From positions 806,001-870,000 of the forward strand of contig JACPOK010000033.1 of NCBI GenBank assembly GCA_016191525.1: 64,000 bases of DNA. The letters run 5' to 3'. The DNA is from Burkholderiales bacterium (GTDB lineage Bacteria; Pseudomonadota; Gammaproteobacteria; Burkholderiales; Burkholderiaceae_C). The notes under the pieces are model-generated. The model was not told the DNA's origin, did no database searches, and saw nothing but the letters and a program-made list of their open reading frames with translations. Below are positions 1 through 9,237 of the stretch, one piece after another. Each line of letters starts with the position of its first letter. Position 1 is the first letter of the stretch. The translations under genes were made by a program, and so were the position numbers.

Positions 1-612
1 GCGGGCATGCACGCCCACGCCGTCCTGGAAGAACACGCCGACATCCGGGGGAAGCCAGCGCGCCAGCCCGTCCGCCATTTCCTGGGGCCCGATGTTGGCG
101 CTGTCGTAAACGCTGATCCACAAGGGGCGGGGCAGCTTGGCAAGCAGCGCCGCCAGTTGCGGCGCCTGGGCCCAGGTGGGATCAACTTCAACGGGGAAAT
201 ACCAGCCCACCACGTTGAGCGGGCCGCCCAGGCTGGCCAGCCTGGCCGACTGCTCGGCCAGCCCGGCAATGGCCTGCCGGGCGGAAGCCTCATCAAAGCG
301 GCCGGCCATGCCCAGGATCACTTCCCGCGCCCAGGGCTCGCCGGCAATCCGTTTCCAGTCGGGCAGCCGCGGCGCGGCGGCCATGCCTGTGCCCTCGACG
401 AAGGCGATGTCGTCCACCACGGTCCATTGCACCAGCATGCGCGTGGCGCCCAGGCGCTCCCAGGTTCCACGCGGCTCCACGTTGGTGTTGTCGGGCTGCC
501 AGACAATGCCTTCCACCGGCGGCACGCGCGGCGCGCTGCAGCCTCCCAGCAGCAGCCCCGCACCGAGCAGCATCGAGGCGAGGAATCGCGCCGCCAGGGC
601 CATGCGCATCAT
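1..612 (-). CDS. Exported lipoprotein of exopolysaccharide operon, DUF4434-like (partial)
   Basis: Reading the minus strand from an ATG at 612 gives 204 codons open to the window edge, so the C-terminus is missing. The N-terminus is a lipoprotein signal with lipobox LGGC (Cys25), implying a lipid-anchored envelope protein. The mature part has a pattern (a Trp-Gln motif near residue 39, a LVQWT strand, a WISVYD strand and an FFQDGVGV motif near the visible end) that resembles DUF4434 TIM-barrel proteins, suspected glycoside hydrolases. It begins 4 bases after the NfrA stop and so is the downstream member of that operon. A role in trimming or anchoring the polymer is inference. The family assignment is from motif memory and is moderately uncertain; the coding call is firm. 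Confidence 0.72.
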   Translation of the reverse strand, partial: MMRMALAARFLASMLLGAGLLLGGCSAPRVPPVEGIVWQPDNTNVEPRGTWERLGATRMLVQWTVVDDIAFVEGTGMAAAPRLPDWKRIAGEPWAREVILGMAGRFDEASARQAIAGLAEQSARLASLGGPLNVVGWYFPVEVDPTWAQAPQLAALLAKLPRPLWISVYDSANIGPQEMADGLARWLPPDVGVFFQDGVGVHAR

Positions 613-616
613 GGGG

Positions 617-3184
617 TCAGTAGGAAATCAGCGACGTCACGAACAGCCCCTTGGCGCGTTCGTCACCCGAGATCCGGAAGCGGTACTGCAGCGACAGATC
701 CACGTACGAGCGGGGCGCCGCGTACTTGTCCTCGCGAAACCAGTAGCGCAGGCTGACGCCGGGCCCCGCGGCCACCGAGAGCTTGTCCGCCAGCAGCGAG
801 TTGTATTCCGCTGCCGCGACGGCATGCGGGAACAGCACGGCCTTGCCGTCGGCGGCAGGCATGCGGTAGCTGCGGCCCGCCTGCACGGTGGCGAGCCCGT
901 AGGTCTGGCCGGCGCTCAGGTAGTGGCCGGCTTCAGCCGACACGCGGGTGGTCCACCAGTCGGGCACATCGACCCGCAGGTCCGTGCCCTTGTCGAACGA
1001 GTACGCGGCCTGGGCAAGCCAGTCGTCCGGCGCGCCATGGGTAAACACGCGGCTGAGCGAGAGCACGGCATTGGCCTGCGAAAGCGGCTTCCAGCGGATG
1101 CCCAGCGCGGCCTGCAGGCTGTCGCCGCCGGTGGGATCGCCGGCACCGCTGTGCAGCGTCTCGAAGCCGCGCGCGAACAGCTCGACATAGCGGCCCGCGC
1201 GGTAGCCGAAGGGGCGCCAGTAGGCTTCCACGCCGGCCTGCAGCGTCTTGCTGCTGATGCTGGTCGGCGCCGCGCCGAAACCCGGCGTGACGCTGCCGCC
1301 GCCGCGGTACGCCAGCGAGGCGATGAGGCCGGTGACGCGGGTCAGCTCCGAGATCGTGCGGCGGGTGTCGTACACCATCTGCTTGTCCATCTTCAGCGAA
1401 AGCGAATCGACGGCGTCGATGCTGCGCTTGAAGTAGCCGACGGCCTGTGCGTCGTCGCCGCGGCGCATGGCCGTATAGCCGGAGTCCTGCAGCGAGGTTG
1501 CAGGCAGCTTGCCGGCGGCATCGGCACGGGCGAATGCCGCCTGCGCCGCCGCGTCGTCGCCGAGCCGCACCGCGAGATACGCCTGGTCGAGATCGCCCTG
1601 CGCCTTCAGCTCGCCCGCCGCCTGGGCCTGGGCGAGGCGCTGCCGCGCCTCGGCCTTGCGCCCCAGGTCGGCGAGGAGGCCCACCTCGGTCGCGGGTGGC
1701 AGGCCGCCTGCGCGCAAGGCAGCCTCGAAATCCTCGTTCGCGCCCGCGGCGTTGCCAAGGCGCTTGCGGATGTCGCCACGCTGGGCCAGCAGCGGTCCGT
1801 CGCCGGCGTCAAGCGCCAGCGCGGCCGAGGCGGCCGCCTCGGCTTCGGGCAGCCGGCCCGCGCCCATCTCGGCGTTGAGAAGCAGCATCTGGTAGTCGCG
1901 GTTGCCGGGCGAAGTCGCCACCGCCTGGCGGGCCCGGTCGGCCGCCGCCGCGAAGTCGCGCGCGGCCAGGGCCTTGTAGCCCGCGGCGGCGACGTCGAAC
2001 GCGGCGTCGCGCGGCGGCTGGCCCGGCAGCACCATGCAGGTCTGGGCCGTTTCGGCGGCCGCGCAATCCACCGAGGGCGGCGGAAAGCTTGCGCTGGTCA
2101 GGGCCGCGGGCGGTACGGCCGTTACAGGACGCACCAATGCGCGGCGCACGGCCACTCGCCGCGGTGCGGCCTGCACCTCCGCGTCAGGCACGCCCTGCAG
2201 GGCCGCCGCCGCCCGTTGCGGGTCGCCGGCAGCAAGTGCGGCATCGGCCGCGATCAGCCGCAGGTTGACCAGCGCCTGGGGCGTCACGGCTTTCTGGGCA
2301 AGCGCGCGGTCCAGGTCGGCGCGGGCATCGGGCCAGCGGCCCAGGCGCTGCCGGGCGTACGCACGCAACGCCAGCGGCGCCGCGCTGTCCGGCAGCAGCG
2401 CGATGGTTTCGCCCGCCACGGTTTCGGCCTCGGCAAACCGTTCGCTGCGCACCAGCACGTTCAGCAGCGTGAGGCGGTAGCCCGGGTTCTCGGGGGAATA
2501 GTCCACCGCGGCACGCGCCGCGGTGAGCGCGGCAGGCAGGTCGTTGGCCTGCAATGCGCGGTACATCGACGCGCCGGCGGCTTGCGCCAGCGCGCGGCGG
2601 ATGGGCGCGCGCTGCGCCTGCAGCTCCGCGTCGTTGCCGACGGCCTGCAGTCCCTGGTCCAGGGCCGCTTCGGCTTCCTCGAGCCGGCCGCCGGCAGACA
2701 GCGAGTTGACCAGCAGCAGGCGATAGGCCCGATTGGCCGGCGCCAGCTGCACCGCTTCCCGGGCCTTGCCGATGGCTGCGGGGTAATCCTTGCGGTCATA
2801 GGCCTTGTAGGCCGCGTCGGCTGACGCGAATGCGGGGTCCGCCGGGGACGGCGCTGCGGGCTGGGCCGGCGGCGCAACGCGCGGGCGGCGCGCCACCTGC
2901 GGCGCCGCCGCCAGCCCCTTGCCCCTGCGCGCCTGCGCCTGTTCGGCCTGGCGCACCAGCTGCTGCAGACGCACGGCGTCCGGCCGCAGCCGCAGGGCCT
3001 CGCGGGCCTGGCGGATCGCGCGCTCATAGTCGCCCTGGCGATAGGCCTTGTAGGCGTCGTCGGCCAGCTGGTAGGCCGGCCCGGACAAAGGCAGGGTTTC
3101 CTGGGCCAGCAGCGGCGCGGCAAGCAGCACCACGGCGGCACCGACCAGCAGGCGAAATTGATTTTTCATCGTGTTGTTCTTCAT
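617..3184 (-). CDS. nfrA: NfrA-like TPR / outer-membrane exopolysaccharide export protein
   Basis: This 855-residue protein has a signal peptide (cleavage near LLAQ, residue 28), a long Ala-rich stretch of TPR-like helical repeats (about 35-610), and a C-terminal beta-rich domain (about 640-855) that ends in Tyr. The end region (RSYVDLSLQYRFR, then ...DERAKGLFVTS) matches the C-terminal domain of phage N4 adsorption protein A. In E. coli NfrA forms the outer-membrane exit for the polymer made by NfrB. The start ATG overlaps the NfrB stop (ATGA), showing translational coupling. The N-terminal part contains low-complexity linkers near residues 95-115. I am confident of the NfrA family; secretion of the same sugar as in E. 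coli is inferred from the neighbours. Confidence 0.88.
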   Translation of the reverse strand: MKNNTMKNQFRLLVGAAVVLLAAPLLAQETLPLSGPAYQLADDAYKAYRQGDYERAIRQAREALRLRPDAVRLQQLVRQAEQAQARRGKGLAAAPQVARRPRVAPPAQPAAPSPADPAFASADAAYKAYDRKDYPAAIGKAREAVQLAPANRAYRLLLVNSLSAGGRLEEAEAALDQGLQAVGNDAELQAQRAPIRRALAQAAGASMYRALQANDLPAALTAARAAVDYSPENPGYRLTLLNVLVRSERFAEAETVAGETIALLPDSAAPLALRAYARQRLGRWPDARADLDRALAQKAVTPQALVNLRLIAADAALAAGDPQRAAAALQGVPDAEVQAAPRRVAVRRALVRPVTAVPPAALTSASFPPPSVDCAAAETAQTCMVLPGQPPRDAAFDVAAAGYKALAARDFAAAADRARQAVATSPGNRDYQMLLLNAEMGAGRLPEAEAAASAALALDAGDGPLLAQRGDIRKRLGNAAGANEDFEAALRAGGLPPATEVGLLADLGRKAEARQRLAQAQAAGELKAQGDLDQAYLAVRLGDDAAAQAAFARADAAGKLPATSLQDSGYTAMRRGDDAQAVGYFKRSIDAVDSLSLKMDKQMVYDTRRTISELTRVTGLIASLAYRGGGSVTPGFGAAPTSISSKTLQAGVEAYWRPFGYRAGRYVELFARGFETLHSGAGDPTGGDSLQAALGIRWKPLSQANAVLSLSRVFTHGAPDDWLAQAAYSFDKGTDLRVDVPDWWTTRVSAEAGHYLSAGQTYGLATVQAGRSYRMPAADGKAVLFPHAVAAAEYNSLLADKLSVAAGPGVSLRYWFREDKYAAPRSYVDLSLQYRFRISGDERAKGLFVTSLISY

Positions 3185-5298
3185 GCTGTCGCCTCCGCGA
3201 AAAACCGGCGTTGTTCCTGGACAACCGTCTCCACGACGTCCCGCCCGATCACGCCGCGCTGCACCAGGTAGTCGCCAATCCGTCCATGCTCGTCGGGGCG
3301 GTACAGCTGCATGGCCAGATCGAAAGTGTCGCGCTTGAGCAGGCCGCGTTCGATCAGCATGTCGCCCAGCAGCGGGCCTGTCGGCACCGCCGCGCCCGGC
3401 GGCGCGGAATCGCCCTCTCGCAGCAGCCGCAGCGCCACCGCGACCTCGCCTTCGCGCACGATGCGTTGCAGAGGCAGCGTGCCAAGCGCCGCCGTGATTT
3501 CGCTGAGCCCTTCCTCCGGCAGCGGGCTGGCCACGGCAACGACTGGCGTGCCGGCCTTGTTGGCGCCCATGAACACGGCGCGGTGGCGGATGGCCAGTTG
3601 CAGCGGCAGGCCTTCGGCATGGCCGCGCACCATCTCGGCGGACAGGTGCGAGCGCGGCAGGTCGGCCTGGTAGGCGATGGCTTCGGCCAGCGTCTCCTCG
3701 TCCAGCCAGCCGTGCGACACCAGCACGCGGCCCAGCGGCGTCTGCGTGGCCTGCTGCTGCTCAAGCGCGCGGGCCAGCGCATCGTCGTCCACGGCCTGCC
3801 AGGACTGCAACAGCTCGCCGAGCCGCTGGCGCTTGCGCGCGAGCTGCGCGCCGGTGGGGAATTCATGCATGGTCTTGTCCCAGACCAGCCGCTTGCCGCG
3901 GAACAGGTAGGACAGGAACATCCGCCAGGCGCGGGCGACCGCCATGAAATTGATGAAGTTGCCGATCACCATGCGCGGCAGCGACATCAGCCCGTGCTCC
4001 CAGCCATACAGCTTGGCCGTGAAATACACGCGGTGGGCCGCGCGGATCAGCAGGAAGAACGCGTTGACGTAGATCATCTTGCGCCAGATCGAGCCTTCGC
4101 CGAACATCGTGGGGTAGTAGATGTCCCACCAGCCGGTGGACAGGCCCACATGGAAGATGATGAACTGCAGCACCAGTACGTAGGCGAAGATGCTCACGAA
4201 GGAAGTGACCACGCCCTTGCGGTCATGCAGCAGCAGGTAGCGCGCGGCCAGCGGCCTGGGCCACTTGATCTGCTCCCAGCTTTGCAGGCCGATGCCCAGC
4301 ACCCAGCGTGACTTCTGCCGGTAGGCGGCCCGGAAGTCGTCCGGGAAATATTCGCGCACGCAAAGGGGCATGTCCATCAGCCGCTCGCGCGCCTTGCCGT
4401 GCGTGCCCCAGGCCGTCTGGCGCACGCGGAATGTCACCGGGAAGACGCCGAAGATCGACTGCATGCCCAGCTGCGACAGCCGCATGCCCACGTCATAGTC
4501 TTCCGTCAGGCTGGCGATGTTGAACGGGCTGTTGTGGGTGGAGCCGATCAGGGCCTTGAGGGCCCGGCGCGAAAAGCAGGTGCCCACGCCCGCTGAGGGA
4601 ACCATGCCCGAGACGCTTTCGCGCACCACCATTTCCTTGGCGTGGCTTTCGGCGAACTCGTCCATGTAGGTGCCGGCGATGAGCTCGTACCACTCGCGCT
4701 CCAGCGAGGCCACGGGCAGCTGGATCATGTCCTTGCGCGGCAGCAGGTAGTTGAAGAACTTCAGCTCCAGCGGGTGCAGGACGTCCTCGCTGTCGTGCAG
4801 CACCACGCCCGCGAACTCGATACCGGTTTCGCGCTCGTAGCTGAAGATGTCCTCGATCACGAAATTCAGGCAATCGGCCTTGGACGTGGGCCCGGGGTGC
4901 GGCACCTCGACCCGGCGCAGCTGGCGGTAGCGCCGCTGCATGCGCTGCACTTCCTCGGTCGTCGCCGGGTCGTTGACGTACGTGCCCACAAACACCACGT
5001 AGTTCTGGTAGTCGAGCACCTCCACCATGTTCTGCACCATGGCGGCGATGACGTCGCTCTCCTTCCAGGCCGGCACCATGATGGCGATGGGCTGCTGCGC
5101 CCGCTCGTCCAGCTGCGCGGCCGTGAGGCGCCCGTGGCCGGCGCGCTTGAGCCGGCCGCTGCGGTAGATGCGCCGCACCCAGTACCACAGGTCGATGAAC
5201 AGGTCATCCAGCGACGAGATAAAGATCACGATGGCCACGAAGGCCGCGAGCACCTCCAGCGCGGCGTAGTAGTTCGCTACGAGCATCTCCCAGTTCAT
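3181..5298 (-). CDS. nfrB: NfrB-like processive glycosyltransferase with C-terminal MshEN c-di-GMP-binding repeats
   Basis: This 705-residue inner-membrane protein has a TM segment at about 12-30, then a GT2 domain (about 70-335) with the expected acidic and product-binding motifs: DSED (169-172), TED (265-267) and QKSRW (328-332). TM segments follow at about 363-385 and 408-425, with a further hydrophobic stretch near 443-465. The C-terminus holds two pairs of 24-residue repeats. Residues 492-515 and 521-544 are separated by exactly 5 residues, each with the L-G-x-x-L...L...Q pattern of the MshEN cyclic-di-GMP receptor. A second, weaker pair lies at 643-666 and 673-696. In E. coli NfrB is the c-di-GMP-activated synthase of an N-acetylmannosamine polymer. 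It sits between the BcsB-like and NfrA genes. Family assignment is strong; c-di-GMP control is inferred from the repeats. Confidence 0.9.
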   Translation of the reverse strand: MNWEMLVANYYAALEVLAAFVAIVIFISSLDDLFIDLWYWVRRIYRSGRLKRAGHGRLTAAQLDERAQQPIAIMVPAWKESDVIAAMVQNMVEVLDYQNYVVFVGTYVNDPATTEEVQRMQRRYRQLRRVEVPHPGPTSKADCLNFVIEDIFSYERETGIEFAGVVLHDSEDVLHPLELKFFNYLLPRKDMIQLPVASLEREWYELIAGTYMDEFAESHAKEMVVRESVSGMVPSAGVGTCFSRRALKALIGSTHNSPFNIASLTEDYDVGMRLSQLGMQSIFGVFPVTFRVRQTAWGTHGKARERLMDMPLCVREYFPDDFRAAYRQKSRWVLGIGLQSWEQIKWPRPLAARYLLLHDRKGVVTSFVSIFAYVLVLQFIIFHVGLSTGWWDIYYPTMFGEGSIWRKMIYVNAFFLLIRAAHRVYFTAKLYGWEHGLMSLPRMVIGNFINFMAVARAWRMFLSYLFRGKRLVWDKTMHEFPTGAQLARKRQRLGELLQSWQAVDDDALARALEQQQATQTPLGRVLVSHGWLDEETLAEAIAYQADLPRSHLSAEMVRGHAEGLPLQLAIRHRAVFMGANKAGTPVVAVASPLPEEGLSEITAALGTLPLQRIVREGEVAVALRLLREGDSAPPGAAVPTGPLLGDMLIERGLLKRDTFDLAMQLYRPDEHGRIGDYLVQRGVIGRDVVETVVQEQRRFFAEATA

Positions 5299-5317
5299 GG
5301 CGAGCCCTCAGCGGTGG

Positions 5318-7558
5318 TCAAAGGCCGGCATTCTCGTTCTTGCTGCGGCGCACCCGGCTGGCAAAGACCAGCAGCGCGATGAACAACGCGACGATGACGG
5401 CCGGTATCAGCCACCAGTAGGTGCGCTCGTAGAACGAAGGCTGGGCTTCGCGCAGCCGCCCCTGGCCCGACGGGTCGAAGGTGTTGACCTCGCTGCGCAG
5501 GCCGGTGTCGCCCAGCAGGGCCACGTTGCCGTCCGACAGCTGGATGGCCTTGTCCATTGAAGGCGACTCCTGGCCCAGCGTGCGGTACACCGCGCCTGTC
5601 TCGCCGCCGGCCTTGGTGACTTCCAGCAGGCCGAGCCGGTTCAGGCCCGTCACGTCCAGCAACGGCTTGTCGCCCTCGCCCGCCAGGTAGAGCCGGCTGC
5701 CGTCCACCTTGACGTCGCTCTTCGCGGCCTCCTTGACCGGCACGTCGATGGCCAGGAACGGCCCGTCGATCTTGGGTGCCGCGCCGTCGGCCACGGGAAC
5801 GAACTTGGCGTACACGGGTGACAGGCCGGTTGCCGTCGCCAGCCGCACCACGCGCGGCAGCGTGCCCTGCGCGTCATTGACAAATGCGGCCGGCACGATC
5901 AGGCTGCCGCGGCTGGCGAAGCGGGCGATCAGGCCGGCGAAGTCGCCGCGGGGCTCGATCTTTTCCAGCAGCATGTGCGAACTGGCCAGCACGGAAACGG
6001 GGTACGGCTCGGGTGTTTCGCGGCAGCGGTCGCTGGCCAGCTGGCGGGTGAACGAGACGCGGATCACGTTGCGGGCGGCCAGCGCGTACATCGGGATGGG
6101 GGCCAGGATGCGCTCGCGCTTGCCCTTGGCCTCCAGCTCCTTGGCGCCGAGCAGCACTTCGTTGAGGAACACCGACACCACCGGCGGCGTGTGGGCCGCG
6201 CTGGGCGCCGCGGCCACGTCGATCACCAGCGTGCCGGGGCCGCGGCCGTCGGCGGCCACGGAGCCGATGTCGAAGGTGGCGTTCCAGTCGGCGTGGGCCA
6301 GCACCTCCAGCGTGGACGGCTTGGCGCCCAGGTACTTGAGGGTGACGGCGCTGGCATCCGACTTAGGCTCCTCGGCGGTCGTCACGATCACCGAAGGCGA
6401 AGCGGCCGCCTGCTGCCAGATGCTGGTGAACAGGCCTGCGGCCTTGGCGCCCGCATCAGGGGCCACCACGATGGTGGGCCGGCCGAACACGTTGGCCAGG
6501 CGCACTTCCTTCGAAGCCAGTGGCTTGCCCCAGGGATCCACGAAGCGGGCGCGCCATTCGGTGAACGGCGTGGCGGCGTCGGCCGAGGCCGCCTGCACCT
6601 GGCCGCGCAGGGCGTCGAGGTTCGCGCCGATGGAGTCGCCAATGCTCTTGTCGGCAATGACGATGTCGGCCTGCAGGGGCCCGTAGGCGCCCAGCGCCAT
6701 CAGGGCGCCGAGTTCGGCGCTGTCCTTGATCTTGCGGTTGCTGCCGTCGGCCAGGCCGGCGAAAGCGGGAATGCCGCGCAGCGCGGCCGGAACGTTCAGG
6801 TTGCGCAGGTCCACCATGTCGCCCACGGCCGGGAAGGCGCGGATGATGGGGTGCTTTCCGGCGCGCTCCAGCGCCACGCCCACGCGCCAGGCCGAGTCGT
6901 AGGCTTCGTTGGAAAGCTTGTTGCTGGCGACCAGGATGGTGGGGTTGGACGGCATCGCCGCCCAGGCGGTGCTGAGGTCGCGGATGGCGGAGCCGTCATA
7001 GCGGTAGGTGAAGCGCGATGTCGGCTCGATGCGCAGGATGTTGCCGGGTGTGCGTGCGTCCGCGCAGGTGTTCTCCCGGCCCACGGCGGTGCGCCAGTCG
7101 GCGTTCAGGCGCACGAAGCCGCTGGGCCGCGGCGCGCCGTCGATCGCGATGGCGATGCTGGCGTCGCCCTTCTCGGCGATGAAGGGCCGCGCCGAAACGG
7201 GGTAGCCGTCCACCGACACGATCATGGTGGTGCGGCCGCCATCGGCGCGCACGTAGTTGGCGTCCAGCTGCACCGATCCGTTGGCGGTGGGGATGCCCGG
7301 CGGCACCGGCAGGTAGATCTCGCGCAGCGAATCCGGGTAGCCCAGCACCACCGGCCCCGTGAAGCCAAGCTCGGCGAAGCTCACGCTGCGCGGCACCCAG
7401 TTGTCGGTGCCCATGCGGCGGAACACCTCGCCGGCGGACGTGGCCGCGGCAGGCTGGGCCTGGACCGTGGACGCCGCGGGCAAGAGCACCGCGGCGGCCA
7501 GGAGGATGCGCCCAAAAAGCGGCGCGAGCAGTTGTGCGGATGGCAGGAGAGGTTTCAT
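5318..7558 (-). CDS. BcsB-like periplasmic membrane-anchored exopolysaccharide protein
   Basis: A 746-residue protein with an N-terminal signal peptide (about 1-34), a large periplasmic beta-rich body, and a single C-terminal TM helix (about 715-735, starting YWWLIPAVIV) followed by a basic tail. This is the topology of BcsB, the periplasmic partner of cellulose synthase BcsA. Visible family features are the repeated FxELGFTGPVVLGYPDS and VSVFLNEVLLG type strands (carbohydrate-binding-domain and flavodoxin-like modules). No cellulose synthase gene is nearby; the only synthase is the NfrB-type enzyme, 19 bases downstream. The protein therefore probably guides the nascent NfrB polymer across the periplasm. 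The E. coli Nfr pathway is not known to me to use a BcsB, so this is an unusual combination. Confidence 0.85.
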   Translation of the reverse strand: MKPLLPSAQLLAPLFGRILLAAAVLLPAASTVQAQPAAATSAGEVFRRMGTDNWVPRSVSFAELGFTGPVVLGYPDSLREIYLPVPPGIPTANGSVQLDANYVRADGGRTTMIVSVDGYPVSARPFIAEKGDASIAIAIDGAPRPSGFVRLNADWRTAVGRENTCADARTPGNILRIEPTSRFTYRYDGSAIRDLSTAWAAMPSNPTILVASNKLSNEAYDSAWRVGVALERAGKHPIIRAFPAVGDMVDLRNLNVPAALRGIPAFAGLADGSNRKIKDSAELGALMALGAYGPLQADIVIADKSIGDSIGANLDALRGQVQAASADAATPFTEWRARFVDPWGKPLASKEVRLANVFGRPTIVVAPDAGAKAAGLFTSIWQQAAASPSVIVTTAEEPKSDASAVTLKYLGAKPSTLEVLAHADWNATFDIGSVAADGRGPGTLVIDVAAAPSAAHTPPVVSVFLNEVLLGAKELEAKGKRERILAPIPMYALAARNVIRVSFTRQLASDRCRETPEPYPVSVLASSHMLLEKIEPRGDFAGLIARFASRGSLIVPAAFVNDAQGTLPRVVRLATATGLSPVYAKFVPVADGAAPKIDGPFLAIDVPVKEAAKSDVKVDGSRLYLAGEGDKPLLDVTGLNRLGLLEVTKAGGETGAVYRTLGQESPSMDKAIQLSDGNVALLGDTGLRSEVNTFDPSGQGRLREAQPSFYERTYWWLIPAVIVALFIALLVFASRVRRSKNENAGL

Positions 7559-7602
7559 GGGGATATCCCTTTCTTTTTTTCCGGAAGCGAACCAGTGCGC
7601 GG

Positions 7603-9237
7603 CTACTGGACCTTGCTGGGCGCGACCCAGGTAAAGCCGAGCTGCGTGATGCCGTCAATCGTTTTCTTGAAGTCGGCCAGGCCCGGCACGTTCAACGAGG
7701 GCTCCAGCCAGAACGGGTGGAAGAAGAACGAAGCAAAGCCGTCGCGCACCGTCAGCGCGTATTGCGCGTTGGTCACGATGTCCTGCCAGGTGTAGTTGTA
7801 GTTGGACGAGGGGTCTATCGTGTGGATGTCGTACTCGATGTTGCCCAGGCTCTCGGGCAGCACGCGCTGGCCGTAATAGTCCTTCTTGATCGGGTAGGGA
7901 AAGATCTGGCCCACGGCGAAGTCCTTGCCCGTTGCCGCGTTGAAGTTGGGCTTGTCGGCGGTGAAGTACACGACCCGCTGGTAGGTGGTGCTGAACAGCG
8001 TGGACGCCGCCTTCGAGGCCAGGGCCGACTGGTGGTAGTGCGGCGCTTCCCAGGCAATCGGGTTGTAGCCATTGCTCTTCAGGTCGTTCAGGCCCGAGTT
8101 CAGCCGTCCCAGGGCGTAGCTGGTGGAGTCCTCGGCCACCGGCGTGTTGGCGACGATGTTCCAGAACTCATAGTCGTCCCCGCTCACGCCGGTGTGGGGG
8201 TTGCGCATGTTGGAGTACTGGTGGGTGTAGCCGTGCATCACGATCTCGGCGCCGCGCGGCAGCGCGTAGTCCAGCGCGCGCTTGAGGTTGGACGCCTGGG
8301 ACAGGGGCACCTGCTGCGGCACGTTGCCGTTGTAGACACCCAGTGCGTCCACATAGCGGGGGATCACGGCGATGGAGAACGGGATGCGGCGACCGTACAG
8401 GTAGTCGGTCAGCGTCTTCATCGAAGCCACCGTCACCATCGCGCCGACGTCCTCCAGCCGCACCAGCGCCTGGTGCTTTTCGGGGTGGTTGATGCCCAGG
8501 ATGTCGTGCAGGATGTCGGTCAGAACCAGGTAGCGGTCGCGCGGGCCGATATAGCTGAAGGGCATGTCGGCGAAGTACCAGAACTTGCCCGAACGCACGA
8601 CATAGGGCGCCGATTCACCCGTCTTCGGGTTGGAGACCGTGACCACCGTGGAAGCCTTGGCCGCGTCGGTGACCGAGGTCACGCCGATGTCCGGGTCGGC
8701 GTTGATCGCATTGGTGCTGCTGTCGTACTGGTAGTACTTGACGAAGGGCTTGCTCTTGTAGGTGACGGTGTCGAAAAAACCCGGCGTGGGATTCGACGGC
8801 GAAGGCACCGCGTTCATGCCGCGCAGCCCCGAGAAGGCGATGCCGCGGGTGGCCTGGAAGTTGTAGGCCGCATCCCAGGCCAGCGACCACAGGTTGTACT
8901 TGAACCAGACCAGCGTTTTCTGCGTGCTCGCCGCGTCCGCGAGGAATGCCGGGGGCAGCGCGTTGTTGTAGTAGGCGCCCAGGTAGAACGTGGCGCTATA
9001 GCCGTTCATCTTGCCGGCGGTGTAGCTTTGCACCGGCACCATGTCGGTCTGCGCGTCGAAGTGGCCCAGCAGGTTCTTCAGCATGATGGCGTAGCCCATG
9101 CCGAGCTTTTCGAATTCGGTGCCGGGCGGTGCGTCATACAGCACCAGCGTCTTCGGCGCGGTCTGCGCCTGCACCGGCAGGAAACCGGCGGCCGCGAAGG
9201 CGAATGCCAGCGCGAGGATTCGGATGAGGTACTTCAT
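7603..9237 (-). CDS. DUF2334 polysaccharide-deacetylase-like exported protein
   Basis: A 544-residue exported protein (signal peptide to about residue 25, VQAQ). Its C-terminal half is a DUF2334 domain of the carbohydrate-esterase-4-like NodB fold: RLED (Asp263) begins the barrel and MHGYTH supplies an HxxxH pair (His335, His339), together a plausible metal-binding triad. The first 250 residues look like a separate alpha/beta domain often seen ahead of DUF2334. It would act in the periplasm or outside on an N-acetylated polymer. Its start overlaps the stop of the upstream small gene (ATGA), and 44 bases separate it from the BcsB-like gene. Deacetylation of a ManNAc polymer is inference from the wecB and nfrB neighbours; the family assignment is good. 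Confidence 0.85.
   Translation of the reverse strand: MKYLIRILALAFAFAAAGFLPVQAQTAPKTLVLYDAPPGTEFEKLGMGYAIMLKNLLGHFDAQTDMVPVQSYTAGKMNGYSATFYLGAYYNNALPPAFLADAASTQKTLVWFKYNLWSLAWDAAYNFQATRGIAFSGLRGMNAVPSPSNPTPGFFDTVTYKSKPFVKYYQYDSSTNAINADPDIGVTSVTDAAKASTVVTVSNPKTGESAPYVVRSGKFWYFADMPFSYIGPRDRYLVLTDILHDILGINHPEKHQALVRLEDVGAMVTVASMKTLTDYLYGRRIPFSIAVIPRYVDALGVYNGNVPQQVPLSQASNLKRALDYALPRGAEIVMHGYTHQYSNMRNPHTGVSGDDYEFWNIVANTPVAEDSTSYALGRLNSGLNDLKSNGYNPIAWEAPHYHQSALASKAASTLFSTTYQRVVYFTADKPNFNAATGKDFAVGQIFPYPIKKDYYGQRVLPESLGNIEYDIHTIDPSSNYNYTWQDIVTNAQYALTVRDGFASFFFHPFWLEPSLNVPGLADFKKTIDGITQLGFTWVAPSKVQ

Noticed and set aside
137..2824. Long plus-strand reading frame of 895 codons opposite nfrA
   Set aside because: Antisense to the well-supported NfrA gene; Arg/Ala-rich composition and no motif; typical of high-GC shadow frames.
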